From Gnetum montanum (taxonomy: Eukaryota > Streptophyta > Gnetopsida > Gnetales > Gnetaceae): a stretch of 64,000 nucleotides of DNA. Below, piece by piece: positions 32,324-43,119 of this stretch. Position 1 is the stretch's first letter. Every line of letters starts with the position of its first letter. The DNA lies in contig MNCI01010021.1 of assembly GCA_015680685.1 (NCBI GenBank), positions 185,257-249,256 of the forward strand, given 5' to 3'. Made by a program: the position numbers and the translations under genes. The notes beneath the pieces are model-generated. The model was not told the DNA's origin. It saw only the letters and a program-made list of their open reading frames with translations, and made no database searches.

Positions 32324-34788
32324 TTGTTTATGCCTTTTAGCCAATCTATAGTATTACCCCATAACATAACACACATGGTCCCTAGCCAAGAAGTTGTCTG
32401 CATATACGATCCTAAGGATCTAGTGGTTGTAGAGTGCAAACAGTCTCTCAAGAGACTTGGTGTAGACCCTTTCTACTCAAACATAGATGAAGAATACTAT
32501 AAGTTCTTTTATGCTAAGATCCAAGTAGGCCTTCTCATCCCACGTATAGAATCTAAATCCAAATGCAAGTTTGAGATAATCCACCAAAATGGGAAGAAGT
32601 GCATTCCTTTCCTTTATGACCAAATAAAATTAATAGAGTTCCATACATGCATGCTAGCATAGATTGTGGACATAGATGAGCTGAGTAAGAGAGTTAAAAT
32701 GAAGCAAGACTAAGAAGAATAAGATGAGTTCAAGGCAAAGCAAGAGCTAGACACTTTCATGGGAAACATCTTCTAAAAATTTGCTCTTCAAACAATCAAC
32801 CCTAGCTTGGCACCCTCGACATCTCCTATGGGTTAGGTGCCTTAGTCCCCTATGTATCCCATCATGTTTGGCCTCATGCTTGTCATTGTCATGTACCAAG
32901 CTCAATATGTGTCTCACTTTGCATCATTGTTCTTATCAATGTCCTTCACCATGCAACCTTGCTCTGTTCGTCCAACCCTAGTGGTGTCTATAATATCACC
33001 TTCCTTCATCATACTAGTGGGATCCTCTTCAGGTTCCCAAGCTATGCAAGCTTCTTACACTTCCTTTGTCCCCTTTGTCCCCCAATTTCGAACTCAAACT
33101 TCATTTTCCTTATTTAACCCTCCTACTATAGTAATTGCCTAGCCCCTTCCCTTGATACCCATGCCCATTGCATGGCCCCAAGCCTCTCAACTCCCTCCAT
33201 AGCCATCAGTGTAAATCTTGCAACCCACAAAAATGCCCCAAGGCTTGGATCAAGCCTTCAAGATGATCTAGGACCTCACTAAAGAGCTACGAAAGCTCAA
33301 ATTTGCTATCACTTAGATAGTGAAGATAATGGATTTCTATCAAGACGATCCCATTAGCTCCACTATCCTATAGATAAGTCTTTCCACTAGCATTCCCATT
33401 CTCCAATTTACCAAGTACAATGACAAGGATGATTCAACTCACATCTTATTATGTTTTACTGTAAGTGCTTGTTGCAAGCTTGGCCTCACATTGTTATCTG
33501 AGTCTTTCCTATGTCCCTCACTAGAAAAGCCTTGGATTGGTACTGTGCATTACCTAGAGGATCTACTACCTCACTAGATGAATGTTTCAAGTATAACTTG
33601 AAACCTAATACAAAACTTGATTAATTGATGAAGATCAAACAAAGGCTCCTTAAACATGTATAGAAGTTTATACAATGATGGGATGCTCTTCTTAATGAGA
33701 TTCCTGAACCCATACTTGAGACTCATTTTTTTGCCATCTTCAAGGGGATGGTCAATGACTTTATTAAGTCTAAACTATACTACCTAGACCCATGGTTCCT
33801 TAGCCAAGTCTTCTCCCAGATGAAAAACATAGAGGATGCTGCCAAAGCTAGTAATGATCTTGCTTACAAAAAATACAAGAGTCAACACATGAGAAAGGAT
33901 AGGAATAGAGGGAAACAAAACCATGTAGTCATGGCTAGTATGGCCAAAGAAACAAAGGTCATGTAGGGGCCAAAGATGACTCAACCAAAGGCCCCTACTA
34001 TGACTACTCAACCTTCAACATCGAATGCCTCTACATCCAACCAATCTCGACCTAACTTTGAGAGAAAGGATTGGTCCAAATATATGAAATTGCCCATGAA
34101 ATCATTTGAACTTCTTAACCAATTGCTCAAAAGTGGTCACATTCAATAAAATAGATGTTCAAAACAACCCTTAAGAGAAATAACCATTTGTGTAAGATTG
34201 CTAAAGATCCCATCATTGCAACCAAGGATGATCCACTTGTGCCCAAATACTTCAAACTAAACTAATTTTTCCATTACCAGTAGCTTCCTGGTCATGACAT
34301 AGATTTTTGCTTGGTGTTAAAGAATGATTTATAAAAAATGATAAATAATTGTGAATTGGTGCTAGATGCATCAAACTTGGTTAGGCCTTAGAACCAACAC
34401 ATGTAAGTATACAAAGCTATGCTAAATGTGAATAGTAACCAATACACAATAGTCACATTCAACATTAGCAAAAATGCTAAACCTACCAAGGAGCCATTTG
34501 TGATTTAGATACCTCCTAGTGGTGAAAGGGATCCTTCAACTTCATCTAGTGCAAGGACTCCTTTTATCATAAGGATATCATCACTTGTGCCTTGTAAGGA
34601 ACCATTTGTCATTAGAGTGCCCCCCTTCCTGTTGCCATTAAGCCTACAACTCAATTTGACCAATGTCCTCCCATGGTGGCCAATGTGGCAACCTTTTTGT
34701 AGCTTGATGATAAAAAGTCACCAATAAAACAACGTAAGAAGCTCATCCACAAACCTAAGGCCAAAGACAACAAACAAACAAAGGCATG
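32324..34788 (+). pseudogene. gag region of D, decayed and split by B
   Basis: The opening block at 32324-32662 contains 'QSLKRLGVDPFYSNIDEEYY'. A Pro-rich part (32780-33140) follows, then a retrotransposon gag-like core at about 33240-33970 ('FKMIxDLTKELRKLKFAIT', 'YNDKDDSTHILLCFTVSA', 'VNDFIKSKLYYLDPW') with stops and frameshifts. The linker to protease (from 34382) is tandemly duplicated, its second copy lying beyond B at 47047. The gag assignment rests on its position before a Tat-type protease and on general pattern. Confidence 0.6.
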
Positions 34789-35669
34789 TGATGAAGTCAA
34801 ATTTTTGGTGAAAGCAACATCATAGTAACGATGTGGTTGATTTGATGTCAATTTCCTTGATATGTCATCGTTGATATGATGTTTCAGGATGTGTGTAGCC
34901 CTATAAATATGATACTTGGGTGCACAATCCATGAACTTTCCATTTGATACCTTATTGAAACTCTTGTAGTTTTATCCCATAGTGTTAGTGATAGAAGTGA
35001 ATGTTCGCAGTGTGATGTTTAGTGATTGAATGGAGTCTCTATTCAAATAGATTGTACTTGGACACAGTTTGTGATGAAAATAAAGACCAAGATTGCTTCA
35101 CATCATTGCAAAATTCCCATATTTTACTTTTTTTTTACTTAGCATAATGTTTACTATTTTTCTAGTTTAATATTTTACTTTTCTAACCACTTTACTTTTA
35201 CTTGTTAATAGTAAGTGGAATGAGTATGACTAATTTTGAGCACTTAAGTGTAATTTTTTAGTAATCCTAGTAGTGTTATTACTTGGTACACTTAGTAGTA
35301 TAATGCTTGGTAGCTCAATAATGGTTACATGAAGTCCAAGGTGTGTATAGAAAATAAGGACTGGATGCTCATCGCTATAGGCAAGAGTAGACTTACTTAG
35401 TTGCATTTGCTTAGACTTGGATTAAATTTCATTCTCAATTATTTTTATGGCTAGGAGTAAAATGGATCTAACAACATCAACTATCATATGCCTCAGGGTG
35501 AACTAAACCATACACTTGTACTTCACTAGCTCCACGTGGGAAGACAACGGTCTTGAACTTAACTCAACTACTAGCATACCAACATTGTCTATCTACAAAT
35601 TACGATTGGGTCATGTGTGAACACTTGTGACTTGTATGATTGAGTGTTGGATTACTCCACCACTCATCA
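34789..35669 (+). repeat. 5' LTR of B
   Basis: Starts TGATGAAGTCAAATTTTTGG and ends TACTCCACCACTCATCA. It aligns along its length with 46121-47000. Its 3' half also aligns with A's LTR (for example GGAATGAGTA and the CCAAGGTGTGTA-like and TGTATGRTTGAGTGT words), showing the families share an ancestor. Confidence 0.9.
34812..34910 (+). promoter_or_regulatory. Inverted-repeat cluster and TATA box in B 5' LTR
   Basis: ACATCATAGTAACGATGT, GATTTGATGTCAA, TTGATATGTCA and ATCGTTGATATGATG lie within 70 bp, followed by CTATAAATAT (TATA at 34902). In the 3' LTR the arms are clearer: TGACATTG (46147-46154) with CGATGTCA (46161-46168), and CATATCAA (46167-46174) with TTGATATG (46189-46196), then TATAAATAT at 46234. 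Position and spacing mirror the GATATC cluster of A. Confidence 0.6.
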
Positions 35670-35670
35670 T

Positions 35671-35688
35671 TGGCACAATTTCTAGGGA
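35671..35688 (+). other. Primer-binding site of B (decayed tRNA-Asp type)
   Basis: TGGCACAATTTCTAGGGA follows the LTR by one base and fits TGGCGCCGTTGCCGGGGA with several changes, mainly transitions. Its position matches the clearer site in A at 17835. Confidence 0.6.
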
Positions 35689-35820
35689 TAGTCAATATGT
35701 GCTAAGTAGTTGATTTCATAAAGTTTGTTGTATCATGAATTCAAAGTTCAAACTTATAATCCTTAAATAAACTTGAACACACACACACATACACACTTAA
35801 TAAGCATCATAGTTTCAAAC

Positions 35821-38150
35821 ATGGCTTCACTTAAAGAAAAATCAATACTTGTCAAAGAACTACAAAGAGGCAATAGTAGAACCAGCGATGAAGAAGATTG
35901 GGGGATACTCGTGCAAACTAGAATGACATATGCTCATACTTATTCATATCATCTAGACTTTACTTTAATTTGAGGTGAAGAGACATACAAGGTAACATAG
36001 TCTTGTCTCCAAAGTGTTCAACACTTTGCATGCTTCACATTGCCTTGAGGAGGATGAACTTGAACCATGTATAGGAGGGGTATCATGTGACTAAGCATAT
36101 GACAAGACCCTACCAGGCCACAGAGGCACAAATGAAGAGAGATGTTATCATAGAAATTAAGCATGTAGATAATATGGGGAAGTAGGTTAACACTCTAGTT
36201 GTCCTAGAAGAACTTGATGGTGATGCCTTTATTGCAGAAAAACTCTACTAGAATCATGATGATCCTTCTTAAACACCTATCATCCTACTTGAAGAACATA
36301 TTAAAGTTCAATTACATTCCATCCTAGTAGAGACACTTAGAATGGAGGCAATAGACTCCAAGTATAGGCAAAGCTCAAGGTCAAGAGTTTCTATTAAATT
36401 GCATAAGGAGAAATACCAAAGTTAGCAACAGAGGACAAACCAACATTATTCTTCTACAGCATCATCTTCATCCTCATGATCATCAGTGGAATTTGATAGG
36501 AGAAGACAAAAGTACCAAGACCATGATAGGGAAGAACAAAGAGTTCATGATCTCTATGAACATCACCCAAGATACTCTGATGAGGAAGATGAAGACCATG
36601 AACCATTAAGGCATAGGAATTGAAGAGAGGATTGAGAGAGGTATAAGCACCAAAGGGGGCATCGCTTCAAAAGAGCTCATGAACCTGATCATAATGATGA
36701 ACTCATGTTGACAACTCGTAGTATGATCAACATTCAAGAATCTATCTATATACAAACTAGGCATGTCAAGGGCAGCCACATCAAGTGACTAGACATGAAT
36801 AACATGCCCATACTTGACAATGGTTACAATGCTAATCCTCAACACCACCTTCAAGCATTCCATGATGCCTACACCTTGCAAAACATAGAAAGTGATTGGA
36901 AAAAATTAAAGTTGTTTCCAAGGATACTTGTGAAAGGACCTAAAAGCTAATACAAATCACTTGAACTAGAATCAATCAGGAGATGGAGGACCATGCTAAA
37001 AATTTTCAATGACAAATATCAAACTTATTCTTGGATGTCCAATCTTTGAAAATAAATCCAAGGATGGAAACAAGGGACCCATGAATTCCTTGATGTGGCA
37101 ATGAGTTGATATTATTCACTGTTACATAGGTGCACAAGCCATGAATTTTCTCAATGGAAGAACCTAAGGCATGTTGTTGATGGGCTTTGGAACAAGACTT
37201 GAGAGACCCTTGGGGTTTATGCCCAAGGTTGATTGTTTGAAATGTCTGCCCATCGAATACAAAGGTTAATCAATCAAGTGGCCAAGGAAGAGGGTGAATT
37301 AAGAAAAAGAGAATTAGTAGAAGAATGCAATAGAGATCCATCCATTTGAAAAAGGGATGCAAGAGTATGTGGCCCACAAGAAGAAGAGACCTTGGACTAG
37401 GTGATTTAGAAAAAGACTCTACACATTTAGAAATCTGTCATTAACATGGTAGCTAAGGTAGAGAAAATGTGGGATTCGGTTGATGAGAAGTTTTCAATGG
37501 CTTTAAAGATTTTGGAGGAACAAAGTGAGAAAGCCTTTAGTAAAGGCAAGGACAAGAAGGATTAGAGAGATTTCAAATAGAAAGGAAAACTAGCCTTAGT
37601 GGCTAAATGTTTAGAAACAAGATTTGAATATGAGGAAGGATGTGTTATGCCAATATGAACATCCCAAGGGATGTTCTCTTGTAATGGCACACTTATAAGA
37701 AATAGGGGTATATGCACTTAACCTTAACTTTATCAAGAAACAAATGCACAAATGGTTACCTTACCCTCAAGGTAACTATAGACATACCTTCCAATCCATG
37801 TACTATCCCAATGGAGGCTATCCATAGCCATAGAAATAATATCATTAGTAGTAGCAACAATCCCAATCTTGGGTCATGCCATCACCACACCAACAATACC
37901 CATATTGGCAACTAGATCCATATGGATATTATGTGCAATGTCCAATTGCTCTAGGAAATGCAACCGTTCAAGCTTTACAATATTATCCAGTTGAATATCA
38001 TAGACTAACATCACCAAGGATAGACATAAACTCATACATGCATCCACAAGTAGCTAGTTTCTCAAATTAACATCCCAATCCTTTACCACCAGTGCCATCT
38101 CCTGTAATGCATGGGGAATTTCCATCTCAATCGCAATAGAAAAGTGCAAC
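35821..38150 (+). pseudogene. gag of B, decayed
   Basis: The start MASLKEKSILVKELQRGNSR is at 35821. The core gag domain is at about 36780-37265 ('KLKLFPRILVKGPKS', 'QGWKQGTHEFLDVAMS' and 'LRHVVDGLWNKT', then 'ETLGVYAQG'), homologous to A's gag. A knuckle-like C-x3-H-P-K-G-C stretch is at about 37655-37675, and a Pro/Tyr/Gln-rich tail follows. Many CAG-to-TAG and CGA-to-TGA type stops interrupt it. Confidence 0.75.
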
Positions 38151-38379
38151 CATGGTAGTTAATATATAGGAGGAAGTGATTATACATGAACCATATTCAA
38201 GGAAATGACTATTCTTCTAACTAATTCTAGAAAAGGGTCAAAGGATGGGGATTACATCTACTCCTCCTCTATCCACATCTAGTTATTCTAGAAGTGACAA
38301 GATTCCTTCATCAACTAATGCAAATATCATGACTATCATGTTGATGCAAACAATCACTCATTAGATTAAGGTAGAAGCA

Positions 38380-41324
38380 CTTCCTCAAAAGTGAATGATC
38401 TGGGAAGTCCCTTAGTGTACCTATAAGTAGCAAGGCACAAATTGTGCAAGGCTCTACTTGATTTTGGATCAAGAGTAAACTTGATATTGCAAGACATGTA
38501 TCAGGTTTGGAATCTACTACCCTTGAAGAAGAGTAATATTCAATTAGAGCTTGCAGACTAGTTGATCACAATTCCACTAGGATAAGTGGATGATGTGACC
38601 ACTACCATTAGTGGCTAGTCTTACCCTATTGATTTTCTGGTTATCCATGTAAGTAAAAACAAGGAGAGTTCTTGTTCATAATGGAAAGGGCTTGGCTTAG
38701 CACTATTGATGCTAAGCTTTGTATTGAAGATTTTTCCTTGGAAATCTCCAAGGAAGATGAAGTTAGTATCATTTAAAGATATATCGTTCCATGTGTCATA
38801 TATAGTAATAATGAGTGAAACTGCGTGCAAAAGATATTGGTAGTTCAATAGAAAAATACTAAAACATGTAAAATTATATAGAGGAGATGTGTGTGTAGAA
38901 ATGTTTGTATGTAGTAGACACTTAACAAGAAGACATCCATTGGCTGGTTATAGATGTAGAGACAGAATCTAGTAAATACATGGAACCAACTGATCAAATC
39001 ATAAGTGCCTATGTAGAAAAAATTGATAGACTAGAATACTTAAGGATGAGGAATCCCTATTCACATGAAGGTGGAGAAGAAGAAATAGATTGGGGATAGT
39101 TAGAAATCCTAGACACTATAGAGCTAGAATCGTTAGAACTAAAGGTCCTACTAGTAGCATTAGAATATGCTTTTCTAAACATGAAGTTAGTGATAATAAA
39201 TGCCAACTTGAATGAAGAATAGAAGAAGAAGTTATTAGAAGTTATTAACAAGTGGCTGACAACATTTGCGTGATCTTATAATGAGATCACAAGTGTTGAT
39301 CCAAGAATTTGTTAACATCAGATATATACTGATCTAGTAGTTAAACCATGACACAAATCCCAAAGAAGTGTTAATCCCAAATTAAAGAAAGTAGTCAAGC
39401 AGGAGCTGGAGAAATTCCTAAGGGTAGGATTCATCTATCCTATTGCAAATAGTGAATGGATCAATCCTTTAGTAATCATTCAAAAGAAGGATGGCTAGTG
39501 GAGAGTGTGCATTGAGTTCTAATTGTTGAATTCTGCTACATTCAAGGATCATTTTCCCTTGCCATTTGTTGATTAGGTCCTAGATGCTATTGTCAGACAC
39601 AAGTACTATAGTTTTCTGGATGGATATGGTGGATACAATCAAATCCACATTACATCTAAGAACTAGGGAAAAATAACATTCACTAGTTCATGGGGAACAT
39701 TTTCCTACAAACATATGCCATTTGGTCTTTGCAATGCACTTTCTACATTCCAAAGACTTGTGCTTAGTATCTTCCAAAAGTAAATAGAAAATGGTGTTCA
39801 AGTTTTCATGGATGATTTTTCCACAGATGGGCTAGATATTAAACAAGCATTGGACCATTTAGAATAGGTATTAAAGTGATGTGTAGAAACAAATCTCAAG
39901 CTCAATTGACAAAAATTAACCTTATGATCTAGGAGGGAATAATGTTGGGACATAAAATCTTTCAGAAGGGCATAGAAGTGGATCCTAATAAGATAAGAGT
40001 CATTCAAAACATTACTTAGAGGCCATAGATAGTAAAATATGTTAGATCATTCTTAGGCCATACAAGATACTATTGAAGGTTCAAAGAGAATTTCTTCAAG
40101 ATTACAAAACCATTAGTAGAACTTACAAAGAAGGACACATCCTTCAAATGGATAGAGCCTTGTGAAAAGGCATTTGAAATCTTGAAATAGAAACTGATCG
40201 AGAAACCAATCCTTCAAGCTTCGGATTGGTCTAGGCCTTTTCATATTATGACAAATGCTTTCAACTATGCACTTTGTGCAACATTGACATAGCTAGATGA
40301 TTAGAAAAGACCCTACTATATACACTGTGCCAGTAAAAGCATCACTAGCGCACAATTGAACCACACCTCAATAGAAAAGGAGCTCATGGCCATGGTGTAT
40401 GCACTTGAAAAGTTTCAACACTATGTGCTTGAGTACCACATTTATGTCCATACTAATCATAGTGCAATTCATTTTCTCATAAACAAGCTAGTAGTTAGTC
40501 CCAAAGTGATCTGATGGCTCGTAATTTTACAAGAATTCGACATCACAATGATTGATAAAAAGGGCACTAAAATTGTTTTTGATGATCATTTATCAAGGCT
40601 TAGATGGGATTCCCAAGAGTATACAAAACTATTATCTAATCAATTCCCTAATGAGAACTTGTTTAATCAAATAATGATGGTTGTTGAATTAATGGAAAAT
40701 TCATGGGTGGTTGATTACATGACTTACTTGACTACACAAGAACTTCCCTTTAAATGGAGAAAAAAGTAAAGTGAGAAATTCCTTGACAAAGTATAGAGAT
40801 ACATGGAAATCAATGAAAACTTGTATAAGATTTGTGCAAATGGGCTAGTCAAATGGTATGTGCCAGAGTGTGACCAACAACGAATCTTACATGATGCTTG
40901 TGAAGGTCCATGTGGGGGCTACTATGCAAGGTGTAGAATGACACTCAAACTAATGATGGTAGGCTACTTTTGGCCTACCTTGTTTAGAGACATCTAAAAT
41001 TTTTCATAGTCTTACAAAAGGTGTTAGAAAGATGGAGGAATGATGACCGGAAATGAAGGGCCACAAAAGTGGATACAACCTTTGGAGCCATTTGATATAT
41101 GGGGAATATATTTTATGGGATCCATAACACCTATTTTGAATGAGAAAGCATACATTATTGTGACTATGGATTACTATACTAAGTGGGTAGAGGCAACTAT
41201 TAAAGATTGCACAGCCAAGATAGCTACCAAATTCTTCCAACAAAATGTGGTGAAAAGATTTAAACTACCCAAAATGCTTATATCAAATAATAGAACTCAT
41301 TTTAGTAAATATGTAGTCCTATAA
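38380..41324 (+). pseudogene. pol of B: protease, RT, RNase H, integrase
   Basis: Protease at about 38440-38650 retains the active-site DFG-like triad (ALLDFGSRVNLI). RT at 39380-40000 has 'FLDGYGGYNQIHI', 'MPFGLCNALSTFQR' and the catalytic box as VFMDDFS in place of YxDD. RNase H at 40200-40590 includes 'SITSAQLNHTSIEKELMAMVYAL' (given in part: ELMAMVYALEKF) and 'FDDHLSRL'. Integrase at 40800-41324 has a His/Cys region, 'EPFDIWGIYFMG' (catalytic Asp of the usual GIDFMG changed to Tyr) and 'DYYTKWVEA'. The C-terminal part of integrase beyond the second catalytic region is missing. Stops are frequent. Confidence 0.85.
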
Positions 41325-42468
41325 GGTGAAGATTTCTCTATGTTATCAAGTCATAAGGGATTGATTATTTGTACAGTGAGACCACAACATCCATCCACTC
41401 ATTCCAATAATAAGGGGTTCTTATCTTGACCATAATGATATTCTTTTTCTAATAAAACTAGGAATAAATTTGTGATCATTATGCTTGGATAGAAGAGTGA
41501 AGAACCAAGTGGGAATGTGAAGGATGTGGTGCCAAGGGGATTTGTAGAATCTCTTGGATCATTACTATATTTTCTATCATGTTGCTAATGTTGTAATAAT
41601 ATTCTTATAGATCTAACAAAAAATGAAGGTAAGAGTACAATAAGTGCTACCTTGTTACCCATGCTTGAAGGTAGGTGGCTTCTCAGGAATTTCAAAAAAT
41701 AAAAAAGTACAATGAATAAACTCCTTCCTTGGACAAAATTCCAAGTGATGATACTTCTTACAATGATGATAGTCTTATTGTTGTGAATTTAAGAGGTGAA
41801 ATAATGCAATGTCACTGGATGTGGTTTGGACTTGGTTTGAATCTTGGATAGAATGACTAATGATTCCTTTAACCACTAATAAAACATAAGAATTCATTAT
41901 GCCTATGGTAAGATACCTCACGTCCTAATTCTCTACAATCCTTTCTATGATCCATCTCACCTCACTATATATTTAATTATAACTTGTGGTTTTGTATAAC
42001 ATAGAGTAATTTTCCTAACCTGGTGATACTAATATGTGTGTTTTGCTAAATATGCATGCATTACATTTAACTCCTTGAATTCCTAAGGACACTTTTAGGT
42101 GTGGTTATACAGGGGCATTAAGGGCTAGAGCCTACTTTGGGGAGGATCCACTTGTATAACTACTGTATCTTATACTTGGTAAGTAATTTTGCATCACCTT
42201 GTGCCTTCCAAAATAATAAATACTTTTCTTAACATCTAATTAGTCTATTTAAACACCAAGAATTCATTACCCATCTCATCCATCCTATATACACTTAATG
42301 AACTTTCATAGTTCAAGATTCTTTCTTTATGAACTTTAGACAACTATTTTCACAACTAGAGCATCATCTCTACTTTAAGAGCCTCTAGGAATGCTTACTA
42401 TCTTCATATCCTTCCATTTGACTCATTTTTCTACCAAAAATTAAACATGAAAATTGAAAATTTTTGTG
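41325..42468 (+). other. Post-pol spacer of B
   Basis: No ORF is supported. The spacer aligns in patches with A's 20440-21690: 'aataaggggttcttatc', GTGGTGCCAAGGGGA, 'cacttttaggtgtggttat' and GGGGAGGATCCACT. Conservation of a non-coding spacer between diverged elements suggests it has a role in the life cycle. Confidence 0.7.
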
Positions 42469-42557
42469 GTGACATCATTGATACAATGTACGAGGCCCTC
42501 ATACATTGTTGATTCGATGTCATATCAATGATGTCACACAGAAAAAATTATATATAT
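42469..42557 (+). promoter_or_regulatory. Internal promoter-like module of B
   Basis: GTGACATCATTGATA (42469-42483) and TATCAATGATGTCAC (42523-42537) are perfect 15-nt inverted arms. Inside them CAATGTA (42484-42490) and TACATTG (42502-42508) pair as a second stem. Just downstream TTATATATATAG (42548-42559) is TATA-like. The motif (GATGTCA/TGACATC) is the one in B's LTR upstream of its TATA, not the GATATC of A. It lies ~570 bp upstream of the third ORF start. Confidence 0.55.
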
Positions 42558-42723
42558 AGTGGTAGAGAGTTAGAAATTTTTTTCATTTTTATCATTTGAT
42601 ACAGGAAGAGTTTTTGATTTTCTGCTTTTGAGCTTTGATCTCCTACATTCCCCAAGCTATAACTTGCATCCTACAGCTTCAATTTTCATGATTTTCAAAT
42701 CTATTTGATTTTGGAATGCTCAT

Positions 42724-42760
42724 CTTAGTCATGGGGGGTGGGGGGTGGGGGTGATATCAA
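42724..42760 (+). other. G-rich, polypurine-tract-like site in B spacer
   Basis: TTAGTCATGGGGGG leads into three G-runs (6, 6 and 5 G split by single T, 42733-42751) and then TGATATC. The TTAGTCATG-G-run-TGA order copies the 3' polypurine tract and LTR junction of B (TTAGTCATGAGGGTATGA). A has TTAGTCGTGGGGAAGGGTA at the same place (about 21940). It could be an internal plus-strand priming site and could also fold as a G-quadruplex. Confidence 0.45.
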
Positions 42761-43119
42761 GGAAAATTTGAGCCAAATTTTCAAAAAATTACCTAAATTT
42801 GGAAGATAGTATAAGGGTAAGTTAGCTAAAAAATAAAGAATATCATTATAGAATTAGTATATTCAAGACAAAAAGGTTTAATGAATTCTCCTAATGAACT
42901 AGTCCAATCAATCCTAAGATACTATGAGCGAAAAAGATAATAAATGAGAGGTTATGAAAAGTAAGAACATAACATTTAAAGGGCTTCTTTTTGGAATTTT
43001 GTGTAACTTTGTCATCATAATCTAATAAATACTTGATCTAACAAAGGAAATGAGTAAGGTAAAGATGTACACAAAAATAATATAAGCATTTAATGATCTT
43101 TAACCATTACTGATTATAG

